Source: CAVRTJ01 sp964507185
GTDB lineage: Bacteria > Acidobacteriota > UBA4820 > DSQY01
Direction of reading: 5' to 3'
NCBI GenBank assembly: GCA_964507185.1
Contig: CAZDOY010000003.1
Coordinates: 62,001 to 126,000, forward strand
Length of the DNA stretch: 64,000 bases
Below the pieces are notes generated by a model. That model did no database searches, was not told the origin of the DNA, and saw nothing but the letters and a program-made list of their open reading frames with translations. This document shows, in pieces, positions 35,142 to 43,822 of the stretch. Positions within the stretch are counted from its first letter, which is position 1. The number at the start of each line of letters is the position of its first letter. Both the position numbers and the translations under genes were made by a program.

Positions 35142-35713
35142 TTCTTCTCCAGCGCCTTGAAGGCTTCGGGGTTTTGCATGTAAACCAGGGCGTTGAACTT
35201 CGCCGATACCGAGGCCCCCTTCTTATTGGAAGCCTGCATGTCCAGATTGGAAATGTTCACGATGCGCCGCATGTGCGCGATCTTGTCGAAAAACAGGGCC
35301 AAGTCATGATAACCACCCTGCACGTCTATCCCGTAGGCCTGCTCGGAGTACAGGTCCTTCTTCGTGATCGGCTTCGGGCTGATGGCCACAATGTCCAGGT
35401 TCTGGTCCCGGGCATAACTTTGAAACACTCTCAGGAGTTTTCCCGTCTCGGGGTCCATGGGAATAATGGACTTCAGGACGTCCAAATCCCGCCGGATCAT
35501 GTCGATCTGACGGTTGAGTTCATCCACCCGCTTCATGGCCTCTTTCCCCTGCCGGATCTGCGTTTCCAGTTCGTCGCTCTGGGCACGCCGAGCCTGGAGC
35601 GTCGTATTCTGATCTGAAAGGAATGCGAACCAGGCAGCCCCGAATATGAGTGCGCCGACGAGGACGACCACCAGGTACTGGGCCCAGCGGGGAAGTCTCA
35701 AGAATCTATCCAT
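35138..35713 (-). CDS. pilO: Type IV pilus inner-membrane protein PilO
   Basis: 191 residues. One N-terminal membrane helix (about 11-31), a coiled-coil (about 38-80), then a ferredoxin-like periplasmic domain (YHDLALFFDKIAHMRRIVNISNL), which is the PilO pattern. It pairs with PilN to form the alignment complex under PilQ. It lies 9 bases after pilN and overlaps pilP as ATGA. Confidence 0.93.
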   Translation of the reverse strand: MDRFLRLPRWAQYLVVVLVGALIFGAAWFAFLSDQNTTLQARRAQSDELETQIRQGKEAMKRVDELNRQIDMIRRDLDVLKSIIPMDPETGKLLRVFQSYARDQNLDIVAISPKPITKKDLYSEQAYGIDVQGGYHDLALFFDKIAHMRRIVNISNLDMQASNKKGASVSAKFNALVYMQNPEAFKALEKK

Positions 35714-35722
35714 GGTCCCCTC

Positions 35723-36367
35723 CTAATTCCCTGAATTCCCTGTGGTCTTGGCCGGCTGTGCGGCCTGCCCCGGCTGCGGTTGATCCGGTTCAGGCTTATA
35801 GTTGGCACTGAGTTTATAGCTGTAGACCTGCTCGCCCTGACCGCTTTCCTGGCGGACGTCACCGAGCTGGACGCTTGAAAATTCTTTCATGTCGACCATG
35901 TTGTCGTAGAGAGATGAGATTGTTTTGATGCTGCGCGCCCGGCCCTGAAGGATGATTCCGTTACTCGACTGCTTGGCCGACGTGTACCACGCGCCCTCAG
36001 GCAGAACCTCAACGAGTCGGTTCATCAGCTTGACCGGAAGGCTCTGTTTGTCTTTCAGCTCTTTTATCTGATCCACTTTGGCGCTGTATTCCTTCTTCTT
36101 CTGCTCAAGTTCCTTGACCTTTTCCCTCGCGCCCTCGTATTTCTTGAGTTCCTCCCGTTGGCGGGCGATCTGCTGCGCCAGGTTGTGGTTTTCCATCATG
36201 AGCCAAGCACCGTATCCCAGGGTCGCAAGAACTGTGATCAGGAGAATCGTGGCGAATATACCCCAGGGGGGAGCTCCTTCCGCGGGTGCAGCCGCAGCCA
36301 TAGAAGGAAGGCTCACACCGCCTCTTTTAGCGCCCCGACCTTCCCTGAGCAAATTGATTCGGATCAT
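35723..36367 (-). CDS. pilN: Type IV pilus inner-membrane protein PilN
   Basis: 214 residues. The start MIRINLLRE is the conserved PilN cytoplasmic peptide that binds PilM. One membrane helix (about 37-57), a coiled-coil (about 60-110) and a periplasmic alpha/beta domain (WYTSAKQSSNGIILQGRARS) follow. The C-terminus has a Pro/Gln-rich tail. It starts directly after the pilM stop. Confidence 0.94.
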   Translation of the reverse strand: MIRINLLREGRGAKRGGVSLPSMAAAAPAEGAPPWGIFATILLITVLATLGYGAWLMMENHNLAQQIARQREELKKYEGAREKVKELEQKKKEYSAKVDQIKELKDKQSLPVKLMNRLVEVLPEGAWYTSAKQSSNGIILQGRARSIKTISSLYDNMVDMKEFSSVQLGDVRQESGQGEQVYSYKLSANYKPEPDQPQPGQAAQPAKTTGNSGN

Positions 36368-37426
36368 TTAATCCCCCATCTTGCGCAAGGCCAAGCCCAC
36401 GGCAACCGCGAAGTGTGGAGCCAGTTTGTTCACGGTGTCCATAGGGATCTGCCGTTCGTCGATGGTCACGTTCTGGAACGGGTTCATAATCTCCACGGGC
36501 ACGCCGAAGAACTGACTCAAGTACCGGTCGAGGTTGGGGATCTGGCAACCGCCTCCCGAGAGGACAATCTTGTGGATGGTGTTCTCGTTGGTGGTCACAC
36601 GGAAGAAGTCCAGGGTCTTCTTGAGTTCGGCGCCGAACTCCTCGGTCATGGCGTTGAGAATCGGGGCGGCCTGCTCGGGGCGCACGCCCTCCACATCGTC
36701 CCCTTTCTTTATGGCTTCCGCCTGCTCATAGGTGAGGTTGAGTTCGCGCTGCAACGTGTCCGTATAGTTGTTGCCGCCGCCCTGGATGTCCCGCCAGAAG
36801 AGCGGGCTTCCGCCTTTGAGCACGGCGATGTTCGAGGTGCCGGCGCCGACGTTGACGAGGGCGACGACTTCACCACCCGAGATGGGATAGTTGATTTCAT
36901 AGGAATTCTGAACGGAGAAGACGTCCACGTCCAAAACGGACGGCGTGAGCCCCGCCTGACTCAGGATAGAGGTGTACTCCGCGATCAGATCGCGCTTCAC
37001 GGCCACCAGGAGAACGCTGATGTTGCCGGTTGTGGGATCGGTTTCCAGCACCTGGTGGTCAATCTTCACTTCCTCGATGTCGAAGGGAATGTACTGGCCC
37101 GCCTCCCACTGGATGGCCTCTGCCAGTTCGGCCTCGCTCATGGCCATCATCGAGATGCGCTTGATGATGACGGAGTTGCCGTCGACAGAGGTGGCGACAT
37201 TCACTGTCCTTATGTTCTTCTCCCGGATCAACCGAGTCACGGCGTCAATCACCGCGCCCGAGTCCATTATCGTCCCTCCAACGACGGCTTCGGCGGGAAG
37301 CGGTTCGATTCCGAAGGACTTCAGTTGGTAGCCTTTGCCTTTGCCCAGATCCTTGAGTTCCACCATTTTTACGGTGGACGACCCGATATCCAAGCCCAAC
37401 AGGTTTTTGCTTTTTCCGAAGAACAC
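36368..37426 (-). CDS. pilM: Type IV pilus actin-like ATPase PilM
   Basis: 352 residues, normal length. Actin-like ATP-binding features: LLGLDIGSSTVKMVEL at the start, VALVNVGAGTSNIAV (phosphate 2 loop) and IVLSGGGCQIPNL (adenosine loop). It sits on the cytoplasmic face and binds the PilN N-terminus. It is first in the pilMNOPQ operon, with a likely promoter 56-84 bases upstream. Confidence 0.95.
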   Translation of the reverse strand: MFFGKSKNLLGLDIGSSTVKMVELKDLGKGKGYQLKSFGIEPLPAEAVVGGTIMDSGAVIDAVTRLIREKNIRTVNVATSVDGNSVIIKRISMMAMSEAELAEAIQWEAGQYIPFDIEEVKIDHQVLETDPTTGNISVLLVAVKRDLIAEYTSILSQAGLTPSVLDVDVFSVQNSYEINYPISGGEVVALVNVGAGTSNIAVLKGGSPLFWRDIQGGGNNYTDTLQRELNLTYEQAEAIKKGDDVEGVRPEQAAPILNAMTEEFGAELKKTLDFFRVTTNENTIHKIVLSGGGCQIPNLDRYLSQFFGVPVEIMNPFQNVTIDERQIPMDTVNKLAPHFAVAVGLALRKMGD

Positions 37427-37481
37427 CTTCGATTCCCCTTTTTAAAGCGCCTAAAGCCCCTTAAACTTAATGCTCTGCATT

Positions 37482-37510
37482 AACATATCGAATGCACGGC
37501 CGAAAGTCAA
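37482..37510 (-). promoter_or_regulatory. Probable promoter of the pilMNOPQ operon
   Basis: On the minus strand TTGACT (37510-37505) and TATGTT (37487-37482) are 17 bases apart, 55 bases before the pilM start. The -10 matches four of six consensus bases. No upstream repressor or sigma-54 element could be picked out. Confidence 0.5.
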
Positions 37511-37667
37511 GTGCAAAATTGTTCTCATGACCCTTCCCCTTTGCGTGCATTGTAGACTCTACGGCACCTCGTGGCAATCCCTTGCCCCTCCACCGGGGGG
37601 GGTGATATGCTTTCAGTCCTCGAAAGGCCGGCAAAGAAGGCTGAGTTCGTAATCCTGGAGAGCAAAG

Positions 37668-39074
37668 TTGGCGGATCAAACGCAGGCCCGCAGTCCCGGC
37701 GCGGTCAGACGAATCAGCGACATCCTTTCCCAGCACAGTCTGCCCGAGAATCTCGAAGCCGAGAGGGCCCTCCTCGGCGCGATCCTGCTGAAAAACGATC
37801 TCTTTGAAGAGACCAGGGAAAAAATCGTCTCCGAAGACTTCGCCATGCCCTCTCACCAGCGCGTTTACCAGGCCATGGAAGAACTCCGCACCAATAACCA
37901 GCCTTTCGACCTGATCACCGTTACCGAATGGCTCCATACAAAGGGACGGCTCGAGGCTGCCGGCGGCGCGGAGCACATCAGCGAGCTTGTCTCCGGCGTG
38001 CCGATCCTGACCACCGCTTCACACTATGCCCGCATCATCAAGGGCAAGGCGCTCCTGCGCCAGCTTATACAGAAGGCGAGCGGGATAATTGCCGAGGCCT
38101 ATTCCTCGGGACAGGAGCCGGAAGACATCCTGGCCCAGGCCGAGCAGGGCATCCTCGAGATCGGCGACCGCGTCCTTAAATCGACGCTCCAGCCCATGGA
38201 TAACCTGGCCCGGGACGTGGCCGTCAAGCTCGAGGCGCTCGTCAAGAGGGGCGCCCACGTAACCGGAGTACCGACCAGCTTCACCCGGCTCGACGAACTC
38301 ACCTCCGGCCTGCAGAGAACGGACTTCATCATCCTCGCCGCCCGGCCTTCGGTGGGAAAGACGGCCTTTTCCCTGAGCCTGGCCTACAACGTGGCCAGGC
38401 AGGGCCAGGCCGTGGCATTTTTCAGCCTTGAGATGAGCGCCGAACAGATCTTCTTCCGGCTTCTGAGCATGGCGAGCGGCATCGACCTTCAGCAGCTCCG
38501 CACCGGACGGCTGAGCAAATCCAGGCAGGCAGAGGCCGCGATGAAGATCGACGAGCTTTCGAAGCTTCCGCTCTACATCGATGACAGCCCCGTCCAGACG
38601 ATCCTGGACCTGGGCGCGAAGTTGCGGCGCCTGAGGGTCCAGAGAGAACTCCACCTCGTCGTCATCGACTACCTTCAGCTCATGAGGGGCGTGGGGCGCT
38701 CTGAGAACAGGAACCAGGAGGTATCGGCCATTTCGCGGGGACTCAAAGCCCTGGCGAAGGATATCAACGTCCCCGTCGTCGCGCTGTCCCAGCTTTCACG
38801 AGCCCTGGAAAAGCGCGGTGAAGGAAAGGAACCCCTCCTTTCGGACCTGAGAGACTCGGGCTCCCTGGAGCAGGACGCCGACGTCGTCCTCTTCCTCCAC
38901 CGGAACACCTCGTCGAGGCAGGACGAGGACCCAGACGCCAAGTCACGCGCCAGACTCATCATCGCCAAGCAGCGGAACGGCCCCACCGACAGCATCGACT
39001 TAACCTTCCTGCAGGAAAGGGCGCAGTTCGCCAATTACGCCCCCGATTCGTACGAAGGAGACCGGGGTGTCTGA
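37668..39074 (+). CDS. dnaB: Replicative DNA helicase DnaB
   Basis: 468 residues, normal length. The N-terminal domain has LPENLEAERALLGAIL (about 25-40) and the RecA-like C-terminal domain has Walker A ARPSVGKTA (225-233), VVIDYLQLM (Walker B) and SQLSRALEKR. It unwinds DNA at the fork. The start is a TTG at 37668, eight bases after GGAG; no nearby ATG gives a full N-terminus. It overlaps alr by 8 bases, the dnaB-alr order found in several lineages. Confidence 0.95.
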   Translation: MADQTQARSPGAVRRISDILSQHSLPENLEAERALLGAILLKNDLFEETREKIVSEDFAMPSHQRVYQAMEELRTNNQPFDLITVTEWLHTKGRLEAAGGAEHISELVSGVPILTTASHYARIIKGKALLRQLIQKASGIIAEAYSSGQEPEDILAQAEQGILEIGDRVLKSTLQPMDNLARDVAVKLEALVKRGAHVTGVPTSFTRLDELTSGLQRTDFIILAARPSVGKTAFSLSLAYNVARQGQAVAFFSLEMSAEQIFFRLLSMASGIDLQQLRTGRLSKSRQAEAAMKIDELSKLPLYIDDSPVQTILDLGAKLRRLRVQRELHLVVIDYLQLMRGVGRSENRNQEVSAISRGLKALAKDINVPVVALSQLSRALEKRGEGKEPLLSDLRDSGSLEQDADVVLFLHRNTSSRQDEDPDAKSRARLIIAKQRNGPTDSIDLTFLQERAQFANYAPDSYEGDRGV

Positions 39075-40230
39075 TTCGCTCCGGGACAAGCTCCGCCCGA
39101 CGGTCCTCTCGGTCGATCTGGATGCGATCATATCCAACCTGCGGCTTCTGAAGGATTACACCGGAGGCCGTTCCCAGCTCGCCGTCGTCAAGGCCAACGC
39201 TTACGGTATGGGAGCCGTGCCCGTCGCCAGGGCGCTGATCAAGGGGGGTGCCGCCTGGCTGGGCGTGGCGCTCGCCGAAGAGGGGGTGCAGCTGAGGCGC
39301 GCCGGCCTTTCGGTTCCCATTCTCATGCTCGGTCCGGCGGCGCCCTCGCAGGCAGGACTGCTGCTCAGAGAGAACATCACACCCGCGGTTTATTCGATCG
39401 GGTTTCTCAAAGCGCTGGAGCGCGAAGCGGAGCTGGGCGACACGACCTTCGAGGCCCACCTGAAGATCGATTCGGGCATGGGACGGGTCGGATTCCGCCC
39501 CGAGGAGATTCCCGCCGTTCTCACGGCCCTGGCTCGATCGCCCCGCGTCCGGATCACCGGCCTCTTCTCAAACCTGGCCAGCGCCGACGATCCGGCCTCT
39601 TCTCAGACCGAAGGACAGCTGGCGCTCTTCCTTGAAATCGCCGAGAACCTAAGAAGCAGCGGCGTCGAACTGCAGTGGATTCACCTCGCCAACTCGTCCG
39701 GGCTACTGGCCCACCCCGATACGCACCTGAGCCTGTGCAGGCCGGGCCTCTCCCTGTACGGTCTCCGCCCCTCCGCAGCCCTGCCCGACATCGGCTTGAA
39801 AGCGGCGCTCACGCTGGAAACCGTGGTCTCCCAGGTCAAGCACATGCCCGCCGATGTACCCGTGGGCTACAGCGCGAGTTATTTCACGCCCCATGATCAG
39901 CCCGTAGGCATACTGCCCGTGGGCTACGCGGACGGGCTTCCGCGGCTTCTAAGCAACAGGGGCTCGGTCCTCATCGGGGGAAAACGCTGCCCCATCATCG
40001 GGCGCGTCAGCATGGATCTCACGGCCGTGAACCTGGAGCCCGCGGGAACCGTGTACGAGGGGACGCCGGTCACTCTATGGGGACGGGACGGGCAGGAGTC
40101 CCTTGGACCGTGGGACTGGGCCAGGTGGTCCCAGACCATCCCCTACGAGGTCATGACGGGCGTCGGCTGCCGGGTCGCACGAACCTACATCGAACAGAAC
40201 CGGCGCTGGACGGAATCAACCCTTCTCTGA
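39067..40230 (+). CDS. alr: Alanine racemase
   Basis: 387 residues. PLP enzyme that makes D-alanine for peptidoglycan. The PLP Lys lies in AVVKANAYGMG (about residue 39), with LKIDSGMGRVGF, VGYSASY and VSMDLTAVNL further on. The GTG start at 39067 lies within the dnaB 3' end, so the two genes are coupled. Confidence 0.95.
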   Translation: MSDSLRDKLRPTVLSVDLDAIISNLRLLKDYTGGRSQLAVVKANAYGMGAVPVARALIKGGAAWLGVALAEEGVQLRRAGLSVPILMLGPAAPSQAGLLLRENITPAVYSIGFLKALEREAELGDTTFEAHLKIDSGMGRVGFRPEEIPAVLTALARSPRVRITGLFSNLASADDPASSQTEGQLALFLEIAENLRSSGVELQWIHLANSSGLLAHPDTHLSLCRPGLSLYGLRPSAALPDIGLKAALTLETVVSQVKHMPADVPVGYSASYFTPHDQPVGILPVGYADGLPRLLSNRGSVLIGGKRCPIIGRVSMDLTAVNLEPAGTVYEGTPVTLWGRDGQESLGPWDWARWSQTIPYEVMTGVGCRVARTYIEQNRRWTESTLL

Positions 40231-40414
40231 CCCGTCTCTCGCCCTATCACGCTTCACACTCGTAGAAGGCCTGCGTCGAAGACCCGGAGCCTCCGAAGGA
40301 AGACGACACGCGCCCATGCCACAGACGGGCCCGCGAAAGCTTCGTGCCGCCTTGACACCCTGCTCTTGAACCCTTCAGCAGATGGGCTTCTCTGAAGGTC
40401 CGCCGGCTATTCGG

Positions 40415-41284
40415 TCACTCGGTCCCTCGATCACCGGATTCCTGGATAACCGCCCCGCTCCCGTCATTTCCCGATTCAACCGGGCCCTCATCATCAGGTC
40501 CGCCGCCCCCCGGCGGCTCGATCGGCACGACCAAGCCGCCCGCGAGGAGAGCGGCACCGACCGTCCCCATGGTCGCGATAAGAGCCGGCGAAGCGGTCCC
40601 TCCGCCCCCCCCCATCGAAAGCACGGCCAGGATCGCGGTGTTGTGAAGAGCGTGGCCTGCCACCGACAACCAGAGGTTGTTCGTTCGCCGGACGATGAGC
40701 GCCAGGACCGAACCCAGGATGGCGACGGGCAGGAAACGGATTACGGACCCGTGGAAGAGCGCGAAGACCACTCCGGAGGTCGCACAGGCCGGAATTGCGT
40801 TCCACCGCCCCAGGCTGCCCAGGAAGGCGCCTCGGAACATGATCTCTTCGCAAAAGGCCGGGACAAGACCGAACAGCAGCAGCCGCAAGCCCGGACTGAA
40901 CTGGAGCAGAAAGCGCCTGAGTTCCGCCTCCTCCCTCGAAGCCCCCTTGAAACCTGAGAGAACACCCGCCAGGGAGAGCGCCACCAGCGACCCTCCCACG
41001 GCGAGCGCGAGGGCCGCAAGAAGGGCGGAAGGCCGAACCCGCGCGGAGGGAAAGGCCTGCGGTAAAGCGCCCCGTGCGGCCGCCCACGCGAACGCCGGAA
41101 GCGCAAAACTCACAACCGGGAGCGGTCCGGCGATCAGCCAGATCGGCCGGCCTTGAAGAAGCGCGGCACCGCCCCAGAACAGAAGCCCCGAAATGGCCAG
41201 CAGCGTTATGCCCTCGCCCGGGTGGAGGGGGCCTGCGGCCCTTTTTTCGCTACGGAATTGCAGACCTTCGCCGTTTGAGGACAT
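40415..41284 (-). CDS. CPBP-family intramembrane metalloprotease homologue
   Basis: 289 residues from the ATG at 41284 (a GTG nine bases earlier is possible). About eight hydrophobic segments. The three CPBP (CaaX/bacteriocin-processing) motifs are seen: EEIMFRG (EExxxR), FALFHGS and AGHALHN. These supply the catalytic Glu and metal-binding His. A Gly-rich and charged C-terminal tail (PPGGGGPDDEG) follows. Bacterial members process peptides or act in immunity to self-made peptides, but no peptide gene is adjacent here. Confidence 0.82.
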   Translation of the reverse strand: MSSNGEGLQFRSEKRAAGPLHPGEGITLLAISGLLFWGGAALLQGRPIWLIAGPLPVVSFALPAFAWAAARGALPQAFPSARVRPSALLAALALAVGGSLVALSLAGVLSGFKGASREEAELRRFLLQFSPGLRLLLFGLVPAFCEEIMFRGAFLGSLGRWNAIPACATSGVVFALFHGSVIRFLPVAILGSVLALIVRRTNNLWLSVAGHALHNTAILAVLSMGGGGGTASPALIATMGTVGAALLAGGLVVPIEPPGGGGPDDEGPVESGNDGSGAVIQESGDRGTE

Positions 41285-41363
41285 TCCGGTCACCGAGGCA
41301 CGGCAACGACGACGCGTCGCCCGCGGTTTGACCTGCCCTCGCGACTCGATTTCCAGGGGCGGA

Positions 41364-41636
41364 TCATCTATCCGGGTCGCCGGACAGGCACCTTTTCCTG
41401 AAGGACTCGAGGCACTCGTCGAGAAGCTGCTGTGCGTCCTCCCCTCCGATGGCCGGATCTTCTCCGGTCCGTTTGAGGGCGTCGCGCGTGGCCACGAGTG
41501 AGGACAGGTAGCGTTTGCAGGCCTCGCACTGGTTCAGATGCCGCGAAAGCTCACGGCAGCGCTCCTCATCGAGGTCCTCGTCGATGTAGGCGGAGAGGTC
41601 GGCAAAGAGTTCGCGGCAGTTTTCGTGCTCATGCAC
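41364..41636 (-). CDS. Small zinc-binding anti-sigma-factor-like protein (ZAS domain)
   Basis: 90 residues from the GTG at 41636, which follows GGAGGT with good spacing; an earlier in-frame start has no such site. The sequence CRELSRHLNQCEACKRYL contains the ZAS motif HxxxCxxC (HLNQCEAC) with an upstream Cys. Such modules bind zinc and usually inhibit an ECF sigma factor encoded next door. No sigma factor is near (the nearest genes are purE and a CPBP protease), and there is no membrane helix. It could have a distant partner or a different role. Confidence 0.72.
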   Translation of the reverse strand: MHEHENCRELFADLSAYIDEDLDEERCRELSRHLNQCEACKRYLSSLVATRDALKRTGEDPAIGGEDAQQLLDECLESFRKRCLSGDPDR

Positions 41637-41831
41637 GGGGAACACCTCCAGGCTCAACTCTACCAACAGACCGCGTCGTGTCAAGGGCTGAGCGCCGCAC
41701 GCGGTGCCGCCGGGGGCGGAGGCCGAAGAGGACGGACACCCGGACAGCGGCTTCCCTGCGGACCGGTTGCCTTGATAAGATGGATTTTAGCGGACTTCGT
41801 GAAATGAATTCAGAATTTTAAGGAGACTCCC

Positions 41832-42329
41832 ATGAAAGAGAAAAACGCCATGGTTGCGGTTCTGATGGGCAGCACGTCGGACGCGCCCGTTCTCGAGAAG
41901 TGCTTTTCGGTCATCAAGTCCTTCGACGTGCCCTACGAAGTACGCGTCCTCTCGGCCCACAGGACCCCCGCCGAAACCGCCGAATTCATAGAGGAGGCCG
42001 AAAGGGCCGGTGTCGAGGTGTTCGTCGCCGCGGCCGGCATGGCGGCCCACCTGGCCGGAGCGGTCGCCGCTCACACGACTCGGCCCGTCATAGGCATACC
42101 CGTGGCTTCCGGTCCGCTCAACGGACAGGATGCCCTTTTCTCCACCGTCATGATGCCACCGGGCGTTCCAGTGGCCACGGTGGGAATCAACGGCGGGGCC
42201 AACGCCGGCCACCTGGCCGTGCAGATCCTGGCGCTTTCCCACCCCGAATTGAGGGACCGGCTGGTGAAGGCCAGATCGGACATGCGGGAAGGCGTCCTCG
42301 AGAAGGACCGGGCTTTCCCGAGAAGCTGA
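41832..42329 (+). CDS. purE: N5-carboxyaminoimidazole ribonucleotide mutase
   Basis: 165 residues, class I PurE. It isomerises N5-CAIR to CAIR in purine synthesis. Family motifs: MGSTSD (about 12-17), LSAHRTP (about 40-46), AAGMAAHLAG and NGGANAGHLAVQIL. The AAGGAGA site before the ATG is close to ideal. No purK is adjacent, so whether it works with PurK or alone (class II) is uncertain; the length and sequence look class I. Confidence 0.93.
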   Translation: MKEKNAMVAVLMGSTSDAPVLEKCFSVIKSFDVPYEVRVLSAHRTPAETAEFIEEAERAGVEVFVAAAGMAAHLAGAVAAHTTRPVIGIPVASGPLNGQDALFSTVMMPPGVPVATVGINGGANAGHLAVQILALSHPELRDRLVKARSDMREGVLEKDRAFPRS

Positions 42330-42338
42330 GGCGCTGCC

Positions 42339-42968
42339 TTGCGTATCGTGGATGCAGGCGGAGGGGACTGGCTTCCCTCCGCCGTGGAAACCATCCGCCG
42401 GGGCGGGGTGGTCGCGGTGCCGACCGAAACCGTCTACGGCCTCGCGGCCGGCCTGCTCAATCCGGCGGGGCAGGACAAGATCTTTCTCATAAAGGGGAGG
42501 AAACGGGAGAAAGCGCTCCCGGTGCAGGCGGACAGCCTGCAGCGTGCCCGGACGTGGGGTTTTGCCTTTTCGCCCCGGGTCCTTCGCATTGCGGCCGCTT
42601 TCTGGCCCGGACCTCTCACCCTCATCCTGCCACGACCTCCCGCGTGCCCGGCGTGGTTCGCGCCAGGCAGTCCCACACTGGCCCTCCGCATCCCCGACCA
42701 CCCGGTCACGCTGGCGCTCCTCGCGGCGGTGGGCGCACCGCTCGCGGTCACCAGCGCCAACCCGAGCGGCCTCGCCGAGTGCCTCACGGCGGGGGGTGCG
42801 GCAGAAACATTCGGGTCCATCCCCGACCTTCTGGTCCTGGATGGGGGGCCCGTTCCGGGGGGGAAAGCGTCGACGGTCGTCGACGTCACCGGGCGGGAGC
42901 CCGTCCTCCTGAGGAGGGGGCCGATTCAGTTCAAGGACCTGCTGGGGGTGTGGAATGTGCGCGGCTAG
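42339..42968 (+). CDS. Sua5/YrdC/YwlC family protein (threonylcarbamoyl-AMP synthase)
   Basis: 209 residues from a TTG at 42339; a GTG at 42348 would cost three residues. Family motifs: VVAVPTETVYGLA (about 24-36), KIFLIKGRKREKALPV, WPGPLTLIL and AVTSANPSG. It makes threonylcarbamoyl-AMP for the t6A modification of tRNA. YciO-like relatives are possible, but the KGRK and SANPSG segments fit YrdC/Sua5. It overlaps the sirtuin gene by 14 bases. Confidence 0.88.
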   Translation: MRIVDAGGGDWLPSAVETIRRGGVVAVPTETVYGLAAGLLNPAGQDKIFLIKGRKREKALPVQADSLQRARTWGFAFSPRVLRIAAAFWPGPLTLILPRPPACPAWFAPGSPTLALRIPDHPVTLALLAAVGAPLAVTSANPSGLAECLTAGGAAETFGSIPDLLVLDGGPVPGGKASTVVDVTGREPVLLRRGPIQFKDLLGVWNVRG

Positions 42969-43674
42969 AGGCGGCACCGTGGCGTGCCTGACCGGAGCGG
43001 GCATCTCCGCCGAGAGCGGCATCGCCACCTTCCGCGAAAACAGGGGTCTGTGGAACCAGGTCCCCGTCGAAGAGGTCGCCACCCCCCAGGCCTTCGCGAG
43101 GGACCCCCTGAAGGTATGGCAATTCTATGATGCGAGGCGTAAACAGGTGGCGACTTGCGCCCCGAACCCGGGGCACCTGGCCCTCGCGAGGCTGGAAGAG
43201 GGGCTGGGCGAACGATTCACGCTCATAACCCAGAACGTGGACGGCCTCCATCACCTCGCCGGCAACCGCAACGTTCTGGAAATTCATGGGAGCCTCTGGC
43301 GCCTCCGCTGCACGGGTTGCGGAGAGGAACGGGACGACCGCACCGTGTCCCTTGAGCCGCTGCCGCCGATCTGCGAATGCGGCCGGATGCTCCGGCCTTC
43401 CGTCGTCTGGTTCGGCGAAGTGTTGCCTGAACACGCTTTCCAGCCGGCCATCGAAGCCGCCGAGTCCGCGTCCGTTTTTCTTGTCGTCGGGACATCCGCC
43501 GTCGTCGAGCCCGCGGCGAGTCTTGCCCGCGTCGCGGCGTACCAGGGCGCCGCCCTTTGGGAGGTCAATCCTGAAATCACGCCCCTGACGCCGCTCTGTG
43601 AACGCTCGTGGCAGTCCCCTGCCGGCCCCGTCATGGACGAAGTGGTGGACCTTATCCTCGACGACTTCAAATAG
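42955..43674 (+). CDS. cobB: Sirtuin NAD-dependent protein deacylase
   Basis: 239 residues. NAD-binding segments GAGISAESGIATFR and TQNVDGLHHLAG, catalytic His111 in EIHGSLW, and four zinc Cys (119, 122, 140, 142; the second pair is CEC, closer than usual). Tyr58 and Arg61 (YDAR) mark the class III sirtuins that can remove succinyl and malonyl groups as well as acetyl. The ATG at 42955 lies in the end of the Sua5 gene. The symbol follows the E. coli homologue. Confidence 0.88.
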   Translation: MCAARGGTVACLTGAGISAESGIATFRENRGLWNQVPVEEVATPQAFARDPLKVWQFYDARRKQVATCAPNPGHLALARLEEGLGERFTLITQNVDGLHHLAGNRNVLEIHGSLWRLRCTGCGEERDDRTVSLEPLPPICECGRMLRPSVVWFGEVLPEHAFQPAIEAAESASVFLVVGTSAVVEPAASLARVAAYQGAALWEVNPEITPLTPLCERSWQSPAGPVMDEVVDLILDDFK

Positions 43675-43714
43675 CGGGCGGCGAAAACCCCTTCCGGGGC
43701 AATTCATCCGGCCG

Positions 43715-43733
43715 ATTGTTCTTGCAGAACAAT
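43715..43733. promoter_or_regulatory. Palindrome next to the aldehyde dehydrogenase promoter (possible operator)
   Basis: ATTGTTCT-TGC-AGAACAAT is a perfect 8-bp inverted repeat with a 3-base centre. It ends three bases before the -35 box at 43737. The position suits an activator or repressor site. The regulator is unknown. Confidence 0.55.
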
Positions 43734-43736
43734 GGT

Positions 43737-43765
43737 TTGACTCGGAAGGAGCGGGTTGCTAGACT
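43737..43765 (+). promoter_or_regulatory. Promoter of the aldehyde dehydrogenase gene
   Basis: TTGACT (43737-43742) and TAGACT (43760-43765) are separated by 17 bases. Transcription would start near 43772, about 50 bases before the ATG at 43823. Confidence 0.75.
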
Positions 43766-43822
43766 CGTTCACTGCTCGGAACTCTTTTCAATTAAGCGAT
43801 CACGATTACGGAGGCGATGTAA

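Noticed and set aside
36158..37483. A 441-codon open frame on the plus strand
   Set aside because: Antisense to pilM and pilN; no family features.
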